The notes: generated from the letters alone by a model not told the origin. A DNA stretch of 64,000 bases from Saturnia japonica (GCA_033032175.1 CM065309.1:13578001-13642000); one strand, 5' to 3'. Positions 1 to 13,027 are shown, counted from the first letter of the stretch. Numbers and translations: made by a program.

Positions 1-292
1 AAGAGTTTAATTTTCATAAATTCTCAACCGATTCTGATCAAATTTTGTAGACGGGAAACATACATCATACCTACTATATTTGAGAGGCTATAAGAATTAA
101 TAATGCATTAGAAATTGTACATTACAATAATAGTTTTCAACTGATTTTGATTAAAATTGTACACGGGAAATACATGCCACTCCTCAATTGATACGGCATA
201 TGAATTGTCAACAATATGAGTAAAAATAAAGGGACTTAAATAATTATTACGTAGTAACAAACGTGTGCGGAGCCGCAGGCACACCGCTAGTA
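1..292 (+). repeat. Dispersed repeat, C-type (LINE-like 3' tail)
   Basis: Ends 'gccgcaggcacaccgctagt'. The body ('ctcaaccgattctgatcaaa', 'cgggaaacatac') matches 14925-15378 in the same orientation. The tail resembles the 3' ends of lepidopteran RTE-like LINEs or their non-autonomous derivatives. The left end is cut by the window. Confidence 0.6.
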
Positions 293-1224
293 AGACTATA
301 CGTTTGCGGTCTAAGTAAACAATGTTTACATTAATTACACTGACCATTTATTTTGCACATACTCGTACCTCGTAAATCAAGAACCTCTTTTATTTAGTTG
401 TTGTTAGTATTCAAATATATTCTATAATAGTATGTTATATACTTACGATAATAATGTATATGTAAATATAACCAATTCCTTATGTCCAAATATGTCCAAT
501 TCCTTGGTAAAGACTCGAGGGAAGGCACTTGTACCTTCATAAAATAGTTATGTTTATGTACTTTATTGGTTTATCGTTTCAACACACATTAAGTGATAAG
601 TCTAGAAGGGGACTGGTGCTAAAATGCAGCTCCCGAAACAAATCTATTGATGCTTACCGATATGAATTTGCTGGACAAAGTTTCGAGAATTATAATTTTT
701 TTAATAATAAGTTTCATTGTTTTAAGGGTTATGGGAATATGGTGGAGGATCAGTAGGTTAATGATAGTGATGTCTGGAAGTGATCCTGTCACCTTCTGTA
801 CACCATTAAAAATGACATCGAACTGTAAAAACTATACCTACCTAAATAGTATAATTTTTTTTAAATAAACCGTATCGAATTTTTGGTCGTCTCTTCAGGT
901 TACTGTAACAACTGAGACAATTAATAATGTTTATAATGTTAATAAGGGGGGGGGGGGGATTACTGGGGGACTACTGTAGTAGGTATATATTTAATTTGAT
1001 TGATATTCATAATATATTCAGAATTATACTTTAGGCATTACTTTTGAATGACTGTATAGTTTTTTACCGCGATAAAGAAACCCCACGTCAAATGTCTATT
1101 GTTGCCGACGTCCAGCAATAAAACAGATAGCTTATTGGTCGGTGATGTTCCCCTTCTGCATCCCGCAGACCATAAGGGAAGTCGCGCTTATGGCGCGGTA
1201 GCCAGCCTTTTTTAAAGATATTAT
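293..1224. other. Intergenic, no gene seen
   Basis: AT-rich. It holds a run of 13 G at 946-958 and a more GC-rich, unassigned patch at 1084-1206. Short ORFs here have no recognisable features. Confidence 0.5.
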
Positions 1225-1682
1225 AAAGCTTATTAAGAGATGGTTTGTTTGTTTGAACGCGCTAATATCTGGAACTACTGTTCAGATTTGAAAGAATATT
1301 TTTACGTTTCATAGCCTATTCTTTGGGGATGGTTATAGGCTATACAACGTCACGCTACCACCCTAAGGAACGGAGCAGTAACTATAAATGTCAAGCGATC
1401 TGGCAAGCTGTAGGCAATTACAGAAAATTGGAAGAACGATAGATTACAAGTATCTTCTCGAGTTATAATTACGATACAGAAATATATGATTACCTATAGA
1501 AAACTTTTAATCATAATATTTTATTTTTGTACACTTAATAATATAATCGCTATAGATAAAGTATAAAGTGAAGAGAACAACGACACGGTACACGGGTGCG
1601 TTGGCGTCGCGTCGAGTCGACGTGGTAGAGAGTTGGTCGAATAAACTTAACACGGGCGAAACCACTGGGCACAGCTAGTGAA
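1225..1682 (+). repeat. A-type dispersed repeat, near full length
   Basis: The head is 'gaacgcgctaatatctgg', the middle 'gagaacaacgacacgg' and 'gttggtcgaataaa', and the tail 'gggcacagctagtg'. Other copies in this window lie at 6955-7230, 23855-24060, 24061-24262, 34053-35995 (-), 47375-47645, 49390-50050, 51227-51785 (-) and 56575-56712. It has no coding capacity and is probably a non-autonomous LINE derivative. Confidence 0.7.
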
Positions 1683-2295
1683 ATAATACTATTTGAAGCG
1701 TGTTGTAAGAAGCTATTCGCGACCTTCGGGTACGCGTGAGAATCATTGGCCTGCGTGTGACTACATTGTCTCTTGTTAAATAATAATTGACAACAGATTC
1801 AACAGAGTCGCGTGTTGCAACCAATGCGCCACTAACGTTTTCTTAAAGTCGCGTGAATAGTTGGCAAATTGTCAAATAAAAATTCGCATAAAATAGTTTC
1901 TCTTAAAAAATACTTTATTAAAGTGGATCCTGACTTCGGTAATATTTCCCTACAATGTTACAATGCATAGGAAATATTATTATATGAAAAACCTGCGTCG
2001 GTTTTCTCGTATCTTGTCAGCCTAAAACAACATTGTTGTGTTTAATCATTGATTCAATTTTTTTAATTAACATCTTTTATTAAGAACAATGTTAATTAAA
2101 CTTTTCTTGAACTACCTACCTACTCTTTGACTTAAATTTATCGATGTATACATATAATTGTAGGTAGGCTATCTTTTTATGTTCTGCATAGTTATTTTAT
2201 TATTATCTATACAATGTATTTTAATTAATACTTGTAGAGTGCAAATGGCGTTTTGAAATTAAAAACTAATTTATCTTCTTTTTTTTTGGGGTGTA
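1683..2295. other. Intergenic, no gene seen
   Basis: AT-rich single-copy-looking sequence. I see no splice-bounded exon or repeat family here. Confidence 0.5.
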
Positions 2296-2521
2296 AGGGA
2301 TGTCGAATTACCTCTTTAAAGCTGATATCCCAAGCCAATCTCACCTGCACGTGATGCACCCTGTTGATTAACGTATGAGGAAATTGCGATAGCGGGGTGG
2401 TAGGGCTGTTTTGCCCGACTGGGTCGCGACCGCTATGCATGTGGTCAAAAGTCCGTCATAGTGACTCGCTTTTGCGTGTCGCGTTTCGCGATCAGCCTGT
2501 GCATTTGTCTTACCATGAGGG
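2296..2521 (-). repeat. Dispersed repeat, partner of 61134-61355
   Basis: Shares 'gcgatagcggggtggtaggg', 'ttttgcccgactgggtcg' and 'gcctgtgcattt' with the reverse complement of 61134-61355. It is distantly like the D-type repeats at 10.7-11.1 and 29.8-29.9 kb. The family is not named. Confidence 0.6.
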
Positions 2522-3055
2522 ACAGTACCGTTATAATATAACGTAAATAAAAGAGTTTAACATAAGCGATCAATCATTAATTTTTTTAATAATCACTGTT
2601 TGAATTATAATTGAAAAGTTACAGATATCATCGTGTAGGATAAATGTTATTTAATCGTGGGAAAGTTTAGAGAATAGCGGCCCGGAACGAAAGTGGGAAC
2701 TGTTTCATTTGCCTCCGGGGCCGGGTGCACCGATATGCATACAGATTACACAATTGTTATCTTTTTATATTACTCGAGAAGATGTACTTCGGTACTTCCA
2801 CGTAGATAATTGCCGGTAGCGGCTTACTTGATCAAAATACAGAGTAATGGAAAAATAAATTATGTTCGATATTTTAATTATTCTTATATATGTAATACTT
2901 AGTACTTATTATTCTTGTAATATAAAAAATATATAAATATGTATTACAATAAAAATATAAAGCAATAAGTATAGTATAGTATAGAAGTCTGTTTGTAATG
3001 TCAAAATAACAACTCTTTACTTAATGCATATGAAAGTATATACAACACCTACCTA
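2522..3055. other. Intergenic, no gene seen
   Basis: AT-rich with a small GC-rich patch near 2680-2740; nothing supportable. Confidence 0.5.
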
Positions 3056-3491
3056 TAACAAAACACCCATTTTTATAATTTTTGTCTGTCTGTCTGTCTG
3101 TTTGTTCCGGGTAATCTCCGAAACGGTTAAACCGATTTTGACGGGACTTTCACTGGTAGATATCTGAATTTATACGGAGTAACTTAAGCTACTTTTATGT
3201 TAGAAAAATAATTAGGGTTCCGCACAAATAAAAAAAAACAGGTCATGGTGAATCAATTCGGGTACTTAAATGGCTTACGCTGAGTAAACTATAAGAGATA
3301 TGGCAAATTAATGTACTAAACAATTGTAGACATTAAAAAGACCTACAAATAAGTCTCGGAAAGTATACGTCTATCTTCTAAGGAACACCCACAATAAGCA
3401 TTTTTGTCTTTAACATAGCCGGGAGCGGGGGGGCAAGATTCGCGCGGGTATTCTGTAGTTCACGTGAGCGAGGCCACGGGCACAGCTAGTG
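3056..3491 (+). repeat. B-type dispersed repeat (LINE-like tail)
   Basis: Starts near '(tgtc)n tgtttgttccgggt' with 'gattttgacgggactttcac' and ends 'gaggccacgggcacagctag'. The copy at 25793-26300 is in the opposite orientation. This copy serves as the empty site for the LINE fragment inserted in the other one. Confidence 0.7.
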
Positions 3492-3992
3492 TCCTATAAA
3501 AAAATAATGTTTAATAGAGGAAGTACGATGTGAGCAAAAAAAAACACTTTAGATACAATTTTGATAAGTATAGTGTGTAATAGCGAAATCCTTATGATAA
3601 GCATCTTGCGTGTTTTGGTTCCGCGATGATGATGAAGTCATGTTTAGAATACGGATGCTTCTTCGGTAGTTAAGTTCGTGAATATATGCAGAAGTAAATG
3701 TTTTTTACACAATTATAAATGTAAGACCGCGTATTCGTTCTCATTAATTACAATATATAATGTAATAAGAATTTAGTATGTATTATATATTATATTACTT
3801 AGGTTCCTATTAGTTAAATATTTTTTCGGGTCAGTATGTAGTTCCACTTTCTAAGATATTCAGAAACTTTATTTAGGTACCTCTTTAAACTTAATATTAG
3901 GTAGGTACTGTTTTGCCATAATTAGAAGCTTTATGTTCTGTAACTCTGTTGTTATTATTATTATACGGTCGTTATAGTACCTACTTATATTA
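3492..3992. other. Intergenic, no gene seen
   Basis: AT-rich; nothing recognised. Confidence 0.5.
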
Positions 3993-4250
3993 GTGGTCCT
4001 AAGCACGACTGCTATGCTATGCTCGAGGTCCTGGATTCGATTCCAAGGTCGAGCAAAATGTTATTGGATTTTTTTATGAAATTCTCAGAAGCAGCTCGGA
4101 GTTTGGCTTTGTGCCAGAATGAAGGCAATAGGCTCGCCCCCTATTACATGGGACCTAAAACATACGCGGCGAAAATGGCGGCACTGTGGGTGTACATTAA
4201 TAGACGTCTGCCTAACCCTTCGGGGATACAGGCGTGTTAGTATGTTATGT
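3993..4250 (+). mobile_element. SINE, type 2 (tRNA-derived)
   Basis: The head has an RNA polymerase III B-box-like stretch ('ctggattcgattccaagg'). The body ('ttggctttgtgcca', 'attacatgggacctaaa') and the end 'taacccttcggggata' are shared with 31696-31945 (+). The short ORF across it is incidental. Confidence 0.7.
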
Positions 4251-4535
4251 TATATATATTGTATAATATAATATGATAACTATAGTATGTCATTCATATT
4301 GTGGTCGAGTATAGGTAAACCATCGCTCCTTATCTGTGTTCTAGGCTCTAAACACAGCTTGCCTAATGAGTTCGGCAGTTACATCGCCTTGAGTATTTGC
4401 AATTGACGGCGCGCGGCGTTCTCCCACGCTTTGCGTTTATCTGCAAAGCGCAAGCCACATCGAGGGAAACCGCATTAAGTGTATAAAATTTTAGTTTATG
4501 TTATATCTTACAACGATGACAGTATATTTTGTCGA
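4251..4535. other. Intergenic, no gene seen
   Basis: Holds a small stem-loop around 'gctttgcgtttatctgcaaa' (near 4430-4452). No other structure. Confidence 0.4.
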
Positions 4536-4630
4536 TCGACGTAGGTTTGAACCCTAGAAAATGCCTGAGCTTTCGCTACAAGAAAACTTCGTGATGGAAC
4601 CATAACATAGTTATAGGATATTTTGTGTCT
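4536..4630 (+). mobile_element. SINE type 1 fragment (head region)
   Basis: 'gatcgacgtaggtttgaacc', 'gcctgagctttcg' and 'cgtgatggaaccata' match the B box and following body of the type-1 SINEs at 50885 and 57993. The A-box end is missing. Confidence 0.55.
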
Positions 4631-4649
4631 CTCTCAAGTTGAAAGCGTC

Positions 4650-4850
4650 TTTTTTTTATCGTAGCACGGCAAAATGGCTGTACTGTTCCTGATGTTGAGC
4701 ACAGTGCAATCCAACAACATCGGCGACCGCTTTGGGTTCTACAATCCATCGTCAGTCGTCGCTGTCATGCCGCTCTGTTGAAATGTCTCATCATGTTATG
4801 TTTGAAGGACTCCATGTTGTAGAAAGGAGGGAACACACTGGCCGATATAT
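4650..4850 (+). mobile_element. LINE 3'-tail relic
   Basis: 'cggcaaaatggctgtact' and 'cgtcgctgtcatgccg' resemble the segments at 61010-61125 (+), 48535-48650 (+) and 40310-40480, which look like decayed ends of LINE open reading frames. The assignment is tentative. Confidence 0.4.
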
Positions 4851-6954
4851 ATTTCCGCAGTTTCACAGTATAGCAAAGATATGACGTTAAGAATTATTGG
4901 AGTTTTCTGGCGTCAGCTTTTGAAAACCGGATCATTTCTAACTTGTTACCGCCATTGGTTACCCTCTGGTTGGCCTTTGGTTGGTCTTATTATCAAATGA
5001 GATTGTGATCACACACTACATCGTGAATATGTATATTTATTGACTAAGAGCTATATATTTATATTTTAAAAACAATCTCATAAGTTCATAACACGGTTTA
5101 AGAGCTTATATGTTAATACAGGCCTCGAGACACCGTGGTACTTGGTAATAAGGCCTATTATTGTGCCGATAGGTCACAAGTTCGCTTCCTGCATAGGACT
5201 ACCTTTTGTTTGATGAGCATTAATGTCAGCTGTGTGTCTGGTTGTTAAATATCTATATATTCATGTACGTATCCACCATCTGCTTAGTTTCTATTATACA
5301 AGCTATACTTAGTTTAGTTCACATATTTATTTTTATAATTGTGTTTTGGCGCTAGACTCAACTTTTTCCAGTCTTGTATTAAATCGTCCTTTAATATAAG
5401 GTACGATTGTGGTAACACAAATAAATATTATTCATAGAATATCTTGGATATCATATTATATAAATATTTATATTAAAAAAATACTACACACTGTAAGAGC
5501 ATATTATACTCACAAAATAATACAATACACATATAAGTATTTTGTTTAATCAGACAAGATTTAGAGAAAGCCAGAGATGTATTAGAGTCTAAACTTTGTG
5601 CTTTTTGTTTGTGATATAATGCAAATGTTACTCATAAAAAATTATTTAAAATATTGATAAATCCGATCGAGTTCCTTGTCAGCTCTTACTCGATACCTAG
5701 CATGTTTGAACTATAAGTACCTTTCCTAGGACCTAAATGTGCAAGTGAGGAAGCCAAAATATTGAGGGAGTTTGTCATTAGTAAACTATGATAGTTGTGT
5801 AATGCTAGGTATGAGTAGGTTATGATGGCACTTAAATGTTCTTGTGAACCCAAGTCCCTTAAATTAAAAATATTTAAAAAAGGGTCTAAATTGATGATTG
5901 ATGTATTAATTAATTAATTTTGCTGTGTGATAATGAACTTTTTATAGAAGTGGTGTTGAGATATTATTACTAAATAAAGTTTTTATTGTAGTCGCAACAA
6001 ATACCCATACTGACATGTGAATTTCTATCATGCGTACACGTTTGTTTCCCACGGTCACATTATCAACTGCGTGTGGGCTACATCACGGAAATAATACGCA
6101 CTCATCGAGTGTCTCCTCATATTTAAAATTACACTGTGACAATGGAATCTCAGTCGTTAATATAATCATTATAATGTGAATACGCATATACTGTTAATAC
6201 GTGGGTATAAAAAAATAAACGCGAGAAAAATCACTTATTAAGATACGATATCTGAACAAATAAATCTTGTTTCTAGTAGTGCGTAGTAACAAAATATTGA
6301 AATCTAAAAAGAATTATTTTTCACACGACTTATACTTTAGAAATAGGTACAATACCTATTTGTTCAATATGAAGTTTGTAATGATTAAATATCTATAAGG
6401 TATAGGATATACGTAATACAGGTTTTAATGTACAGTTAACTCTACAATTTATTATAAAATAATTATATGTATTAATTAATTATATGTTCTTAAAAATAAG
6501 TTTCTTAAAAATAAAATAATATGAGTAATGTTAAACAAAATATTATTATTAAATATTCCATTCTCAATATTTTCTGTCTGTTAAAAAACTATGACAGTAA
6601 GTACTCAATAAAGATTTCATCACTGATAGAAAAAATAACAATAGATCATCAGATTCCGCTGATTGCCTCAATCTGATATGGTCTGTTCAGCAAACAGTAG
6701 ACTGTACAAGTGCATCTCGCCAACATGGCCCCCTCCGTCCGCGTTCGCGTCCCCCGGATACGGTCATACACCATGAAGAATATTTGGTTCATGGCCATTC
6801 ACCGTACGGCCTCAATATATTTGATTATACATTATGCATATACATATACTTTATGTATTTATATATTGTTTTCTAATTAGCCAGGTTTTTTGGAAAGATA
6901 AAAATATAATCTATACTCATGATCGTGTAAAAACTAAACTATAATAATTATTAT
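4851..6954. other. Intergenic, no gene seen
   Basis: About 2.1 kb of AT-rich sequence. It has a GC-richer patch at 6705-6810 ('ccgtccgcgttcgcgtcccc') that I cannot assign. The sequence at 5170-5200 has a weak B-box-like string but no A box. Confidence 0.5.
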
Positions 6955-7230
6955 AAAGCGCAAGAGATTGTTTTTTTTTGTTTATTTGAACGCGTTAATC
7001 TCTAGAACTACTTGTCATATTTGAAAAATGCATTTTGTATTTTATAGTTTATTTATTGAGGAAGATTATAAGCTATAAAACTTTACGCCACAACTCTAAG
7101 CAGTGAAGCAGTAATCATAAACATCAAGACATCTGACAAGCTGTAGGCAAGTACGAGAAGTGAGAACAACGATAGGCTACATGGGTGGGTAGGAGGCGGA
7201 TAGTTGGTGGAATAAATTTATCACAAATTT
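6955..7230 (+). repeat. A-type dispersed repeat, 3' truncated
   Basis: 'tttgaacgcgttaatctcta', 'gaagattataagctataaaa' and 'gagaacaacgatagg' match the copy at 1225-1682. The 'cacagctagt' tail is missing. Confidence 0.65.
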
Positions 7231-7789
7231 ATTTTTACTTATACAATGTATTTTTTCCTTCGATTTTAAGTATAGGGTTACAACGTATTTTAGTTATTAT
7301 TGTTATTGTTGGACCTAGCCTTCGAATGTAATACATTTTGTTATTTCAGTACAATATTATACAATTTGAAGCATTTCTGACGCTAACAAAATGTATATTA
7401 TCATATTATAACATATCATTTGAAATACTTGATGAAGTAGTTAACATTGCTCTGAAGATAATTCAATGTAATATTAAAAAGATCTCTACATACTTTTACT
7501 ACAGATATCAACGTAATCAGAATTGTTAGATGTAAGAATATAAATTTGTCTTTTCAGAGTATCGCAAATCGTACATAAGTATCTTGTTTATTTCTAAGAC
7601 ACATTGTATTATGTCATTACATATGTTATTTTGCTGAACTGGCCACTTTGATCTCAAATATCTGGCGTTTGGTAAGGAATTCCAAATTCAAATTTATTTC
7701 AAATTTAGGCTATTGTATTATATAGTGTTTCTTATTTAATGATTCGTTTGTTTTCGCACTATTTGATTTTCATGCCATCGTTCTTTTCG
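7231..7789. other. Intergenic, no gene seen
   Basis: AT-rich spacer between the A-type repeat and the mariner relic. A 63-codon ORF at 7338-7529 has no recognisable features. Confidence 0.45.
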
Positions 7790-8790
7790 CAAAATTTAAT
7801 ACTTAAAATATCGCGTTATACATGAGTTCCAGCGTGGAATCATCTAGAAGGATTAATGATGTATATGGGGAAGCTACTGTAAAAAAAGCACGTTACGTTT
7901 TTGATTCCAACGTTTTCGTTCTGGAAATTTTAACCCAAGAAACAAACCCCGTGGACGGCCGGAGATCCTAGTTGATAATGAAGAAATAAAGGTGATCGTG
8001 GAAGCGGATCCATCGCAAACCACGTCAGAGTTAGCGACAGACTTCGGTGTGAGTGATCTTTTTTTTTAATTCACTTGAAACAAATTGGAAAAGTGAGAAA
8101 GCTCGAGAAATGGGCACCGCATGAATTGACTGAACCACACCAACAAAAACGCATTGAGTGCTGCGTTACATTACTAAACCGTCACAATACCGTGGGAATT
8201 TTGAATCGTATTGTTACTTGTGACGAAGAATGGATCCCTTACGACAATCGGAAACGCTCATCATAGTGGTTGAATCCAGGAGAATCGGCCAAATGATGTC
8301 CCAACCGAAAGTTGACTTAGAAAGAGGTACTGATGAGTGTTTGGTGAACCAGTTGAGTGCTGGTGCCATACACGACAGCTTCCTAAGATCTAATCAGATG
8401 ATAACGGCAGATCTCTATTGTCAACAATTGCAAACCATGATGGAAAAGATAGCCGTTAAAGAACCGAGACTGGTCAATCTTGCTAGCGCACTGCTGCTTT
8501 AGGACAACGCTAGATCCCATACTTCACGACAGACGGTGGCTAAATTAGAGGAACTGCGGTTGGAATGTCTCCGACACCCACCATGCTCCACGGACCTTAC
8601 TACAACATATTACCACTTTTTTCGAAATTTAGGACAATTACTTGCAAGAAAAAAAAAACAATTTCGATCAGGCTATCCAAACTGCATTCAAATATTTTAG
8701 AGATACTCGTTCCCACAATTTTTTCAGCAATAGAATCAGTGAATTACCTATATAATGGCGAAAGTGCATGGATAATAATGGATGTATAAT
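7790..8790 (+). pseudogene. Mariner transposase relic
   Basis: In broken frames the sequence gives a mariner transposase: an N-terminal part (VYGEATVKKARY, then DNEEIKVIVEADPSQTTSEL), HLKQIGKV, WAPHELTE, the first catalytic box CDEEW followed by DNRKRS, the second box DNARSH, and a C-terminal fragment (HPPC...HFF). The whole family is about 345 residues. Several frameshifts and stops are present. The codon where the third catalytic Asp should stand reads TAT (Tyr) at 8608-8610. The terminal inverted repeats were not located with confidence. It is a dead DNA transposon; its subfamily looks close to cecropia-type mariners (inference). Confidence 0.85.
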
Positions 8791-8949
8791 TTCTTTTTCT
8801 TCCTTTTAATTTTTTCATATAAAACGCTAATTTCATATGTATGTAAGGACTATTAATTAGTTGTAATGCAATAGAGCCTTCATATAAAGTTGCGGTTTTC
8901 TGTGGTGCGTTAACATATGATAGAATAATTAAATGTAAATGTTATGGAA

Positions 8950-9247
8950 CAAGGTATGGCTCAGTGGTAGCGTGTACGAACACCGCGTCGATCGTTCGAA
9001 TCCCTACAATGAGCCTGACCTTTTGGTGAAGGGAAACATCGTAATGAAATAATAGCATGGTGGTAGGGCGTTTTTAAAAAACATTTGAAGGTATTTGAAA
9101 ATCTGTCGCCTACAGTAAACAGATGTGTTCCGGCAGACGCACTTAAGAGCCAATCCTTTCACCAGGCTTAGCTTCTTACCATTTTGGATCACATCGTCAC
9201 TTAACATCACATTAGATTGTTGACAATGGCTAAATCTATAAAAAAAT
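8950..9247 (+). mobile_element. SINE, type 1 (tRNA-derived), full length
   Basis: A-box-like 'tatggctcagtggtagcg' and B-box-like 'cgttcgaatccc' are followed by the shared body: 'catcgtaatgaaat', 'agcatggtggtagggc', 'gtgttccggcag', 'caggcttagc', 'cacatcgtcacttaacatca'. Type-1 copies: 13125-13305, 50885-51215, 57993-58320, 24840-25086 (-), and partial ones at 4536 and 39955. Confidence 0.8.
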
Positions 9248-9599
9248 GTTAATATTACAGCTACTCACAATAACAATTTATTGCAAATTCCTATTAATTT
9301 CGAAATATGTATTTGGATGTCCACATTCTCGAAGCCCTTTCCATCTTATTCCGAGTCTTGAACGTCCTCGAATTTGTACTCAACAGTTTCTACATAAATG
9401 CAAGAAACAAACAGATTCTGGTGTTGCAATTTCAATGCGGCACGCGACTTTGCGTTTTCATAAGATCTATTTACTACATATTACACAACATGTTTTACCA
9501 AAAAATTACTTGTTTAAAATATAGTTCTATGTTTTAGGATTTTTTAAATATTTTATAGTTGAGACGTATATCGAAATGTGTATTAAATAATTTTTTATG
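9248..9599. other. Intergenic, no gene seen
   Basis: AT-rich. A 92-codon and a 76-codon ORF overlap here in different frames and neither resembles a known protein. Confidence 0.45.
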
Positions 9600-9825
9600 C
9601 AAAAATCATAGCAAACAAGCGTACATATGCTTGTCTGATGGTAAGCGGTTACCGTAGCCTAATTGCTTGTAAATACCATAGGTATCACTGGTGCGTTCCC
9701 AACCTTGAACCCCCTTCCCCAAGGAACTCTGAAAACCCTACTCACCGCAGGAACACAACCCAAGGTTATTTGGTAGCGATTTTCTGTAGGGAGGTGTTTC
9801 ACCAGTCGGAATGCTCAGAGTAAAG
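9600..9825 (+). mobile_element. SINE-like repeat, type 3
   Basis: 'gtctgatggtaagcggttac', 'ccataggtatcactggtgcg', 'ccccaaggaactctgaaaac' and 'caccgcaggaacacaac' are shared with 32078-32285 (+), 11785-12020 (-) and 42845-43012 (-). This is a very common lepidopteran dispersed element; its class name is not certain to me. Confidence 0.7.
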
Positions 9826-10654
9826 AAAAATTTTCAAAGAGTTTTATGTTAGAATTTATGATCTGATTGCACATAGAGAAGTGAATATATTATTATTAGT
9901 TGTTCTCATGGCTCAGCTCGCGCGAAACACTAAAAATACTTAGTAGAGTAAAAAAAATACAACCCTTTTAAACATAGTTTATTCGATACCTAAATATTTA
10001 TTGCAGGAGTTATTTATACATAATATTTATTTTCTAAACAATAAAACGTAATTGGTTATTTTTAAGGACTAACTTATTCAATCAAAAGAAATTTCATTTT
10101 ATTACGATTAATGTTTTCTATGTCGTATTAAAATTTTTGAATTTACTTTATAACGTGTTGGTAATTGTGATATAAATATTAAATGAAGATTTATGGTCCA
10201 GTATTTTGTTTTAATTAATTATATTCTAAATCAAAATTCACTGCATTATACTCTTTAGTAATAATGGTTTAGAAAGAGTATTTTGCAAGAGAATGTATTG
10301 GTAGTAAGTTTTTATTCTTTTAGTTTACTCAAACCTGGCAAGGGAATACACCTATGATTTAAAAAAAAATACATGTTAATCGGTTCAGTGGTTCTCGAGC
10401 TATAAGCACACTAACCGACCAAGAGAGCGACGTAGCTTTTAATGATATGTAAGGATTAGAATACAAAGTAAATTATTACAACCAGTACTTTAATTTATAT
10501 GTAACTCTTACGATCATAAAATGTAAACAGATGATCAAGAAACCAGTTTATTAATAGTAAGTAGTAATGTAAAAAGAATAAGGAGACCGAATAGTAACAG
10601 TTCTTAGTTATAAAAATCATCAAGATGTAATAACATCCTACTAATAATAATATA
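9826..10654. other. Intergenic, no gene seen
   Basis: AT-rich; nothing supportable. Confidence 0.5.
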
Positions 10655-11147
10655 ATATAATAAATGTGAAAGTGTGTATGTTTGGATGTTTGTTACTCAA
10701 TCATGCAAAAACGGCTAAACAGATTTGAATCAAATTCGGCAGACAGATAGTCTATAACCTGGAATGCCACATAGGGTACTTTTTATCCCGGTGAAAGTCA
10801 TAGTTTAACCAGTGTTATACCACAAATATAATTAATGTAAAGTTTGTATGTTTGTTGTTTGTACTGTTGTAAGTTTTATTGGGACGGTTAATGTGTTGGA
10901 TTCATATTGCATATAATGACAATACCATACAAACCGTGATATACTCATGTATGATTTTCTTTTGCTATGTCGTGTTCTGAAATCAGCCGGTGCATATATA
11001 CAGTAATATAGCGGGGTGATAAGGATCGCCTTCACAATACACATAGTGACAATATCATCCATGATTTTCTTTTGGTATGTCGAGTTCCGAGATCTATCTG
11101 TATATATCCATTAATACGCCGACAAAGTCGCGGGTACCAGCTAGTTC
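10655..11147 (+). repeat. D-type dispersed repeat (LINE-like)
   Basis: Starts 'aaatgtgaaagtgtgtatgt' and ends 'cgcgggtaccagctagttcg'. It contains an internal near-duplicate ('catgattttcttttg' at about 10948 and 11060). Inverse-orientation copies lie at 29725-30105 and 27985-28115. Confidence 0.65.
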
Positions 11148-11784
11148 GTAATAAAATTGATATAAGCACTTTAGAACTTGCATGTTGCAATTAGGAAGTA
11201 TAAATTAACGGAAGGAATTAAAACTGGTTAACTAGTGTAATAAACTACAACAGAACAAAACAAAGTATCCCGAGTGGAAAATACTGCATTATATAGTAAA
11301 GAATTATTCATGAGTACTTTAGTAATTCATATTTGTTAGGTATCTATAAGAAATATTCATGCGATTAGCTATAGGTAACATGAGTAAATATATTCTATAT
11401 TTTGAAATGTTATGCCCTTCTTCACTCTCCACTTTTAACTGTTATACCTGTTTGTGGTTTTCACGATTATAGCTGCTTAAGTCACATACGTAAAGCTTTA
11501 CAAACTATAATAACTTCTCTCGCAGTAAAAGGTGACTGGGCCAACAACTACGTAATGACAGTTTCAAGAATCTTATATGAATATGTAATATTGAAATCTA
11601 TATAACTACTAAAATAACTTATCTATATAGGTATTAATTAATCAGTCTTCTATTAAATAAGATTTGTGTAAAATTACTTGGTTGGCGACTAGCTAAGAGT
11701 ATCAAAAAAAAAAACAATTTTAGAAAGTAAAGAATTTTTATAAGAGAAGTAGGACACATATAAATCTCATTAGGAATTTCTCTG
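11148..11784. other. Intergenic, no gene seen
   Basis: AT-rich; the short ORF at 11402-11605 is unremarkable. Confidence 0.45.
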
Positions 11785-12020
11785 TACTTAGGCCAGCCCG
11801 ACTGTATTACACCTCCACCCTATAGAAGATCGCAGCCAAACAACTTTGTGTCGTATACGTGTTGTGAGTATGGTTTTCAAAGCTCCTTGGGGAATGAATG
11901 GGACTGGGTTGGTTTCAAGGTCGGTAATGCGCTAGTGATATACCATTAGTGTTACAAATGTCCATCGGTTACGGTTATCACTGGCTGGCCGTATGCTTGT
12001 TTATCACCTTAGTTGTATTC
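11785..12020 (-). mobile_element. SINE-like repeat, type 3
   Basis: Reverse-complement match to 9600-9825 ('caaagctccttgggg', 'aaggtcggtaatgcgctagt', 'ggccgtatgcttgtttatca'). Confidence 0.7.
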
Positions 12021-12869
12021 TTTTTTATTAAAACAAGCACCAGGTTAACACTCCGGCTCGCGTTATTTTTATAGTACGTGCAACATAACCTAACCTAGCA
12101 CGTCACTGTTGGGTTGACCTGATTTGCCTAACCGGTACTACCTAATAATATCAAAAATGATATATTTTTGAATATAAATATTATATTGTATTACCAGGTT
12201 TACGAGTCACCACAAAGTCATTCTTTTATCTAGTTTATACAATCTTGAATCGCATTGCATCTAATTGCTTTCGATGTTGTTTGATTTTATCAATTCAGTT
12301 ACTTTAAGAAGCGTTATAATATAATATTTACGTTCATGTGTAATTATTGCAGCAAGTAGAGAGCGCTTATCGATAAATACAATTTTTGATATTTGTTTTA
12401 TACTTCTCTGAATTACTCTCTGAATTTAGGAAAGTAAGTTTTTACCCAAATATATAATGAGGTTATTAAATGTAGAACATTTTTTTTGATTCTTAGTATG
12501 AACATAAACTACTTCATTAAAATATATTCTTACATGTTAACCATTTACTATTTACCATTAACCATTCACATTTTTCTTACCATTAACGGGTTTTCACCAA
12601 AATCCAAAAAATATTTTAACTATTAAGCTATTGTACCATTTTTAATATGAATATATAAGAAACGAGTTAAGCCACTAAACGGTAACCTATGATGTACACT
12701 TAATCTTCTTATTAATATAATTCAAATAGTACAGTGAACCCAAGACTAAAATTACGCTTAGCTACGTTAACTAGACATTTATTACTTAAAACCATCCAGG
12801 CACCTCAAAAAGATTGTTTTGTAGTAATCTAACGTCAGAGAATACACAGTCAATATTATGATTCAATAT
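12021..12869. other. Intergenic, no gene seen
   Basis: AT-rich, including 'taaccatttactatttacca'-like simple runs at 12535-12590. Confidence 0.45.
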
Positions 12870-13027
12870 CTGGGCGACCGAGCTGTGCTCTGTGTCTTAT
12901 AAACAAACAAACAAAAACACCTATATAGGTCAACTTGGAATGTAAAACATTATCTAAATGCAAAGTTTCATAAAAATCATTGGAGCCGTTTCCGAGAAAA
13001 CAATTGCTTACTTAATATAATAAGATA
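12870..13027 (+). repeat. Short dispersed repeat
   Basis: 'tctgggcgaccgagctgtgc' followed by 'gagccgtttccgaga' and an AT-rich end. The opening phrase is familiar from lepidopteran repeats, but there is no second copy in this window. Confidence 0.4.

Noticed and set aside
8950..9010. Possible tRNA genes (also 16028-16105, 50885-50950 and 57993-58060)
   Set aside because: A- and B-box-like strings are present, but no cloverleaf with a paired acceptor stem, and the same long body follows in several copies. They are SINE heads.
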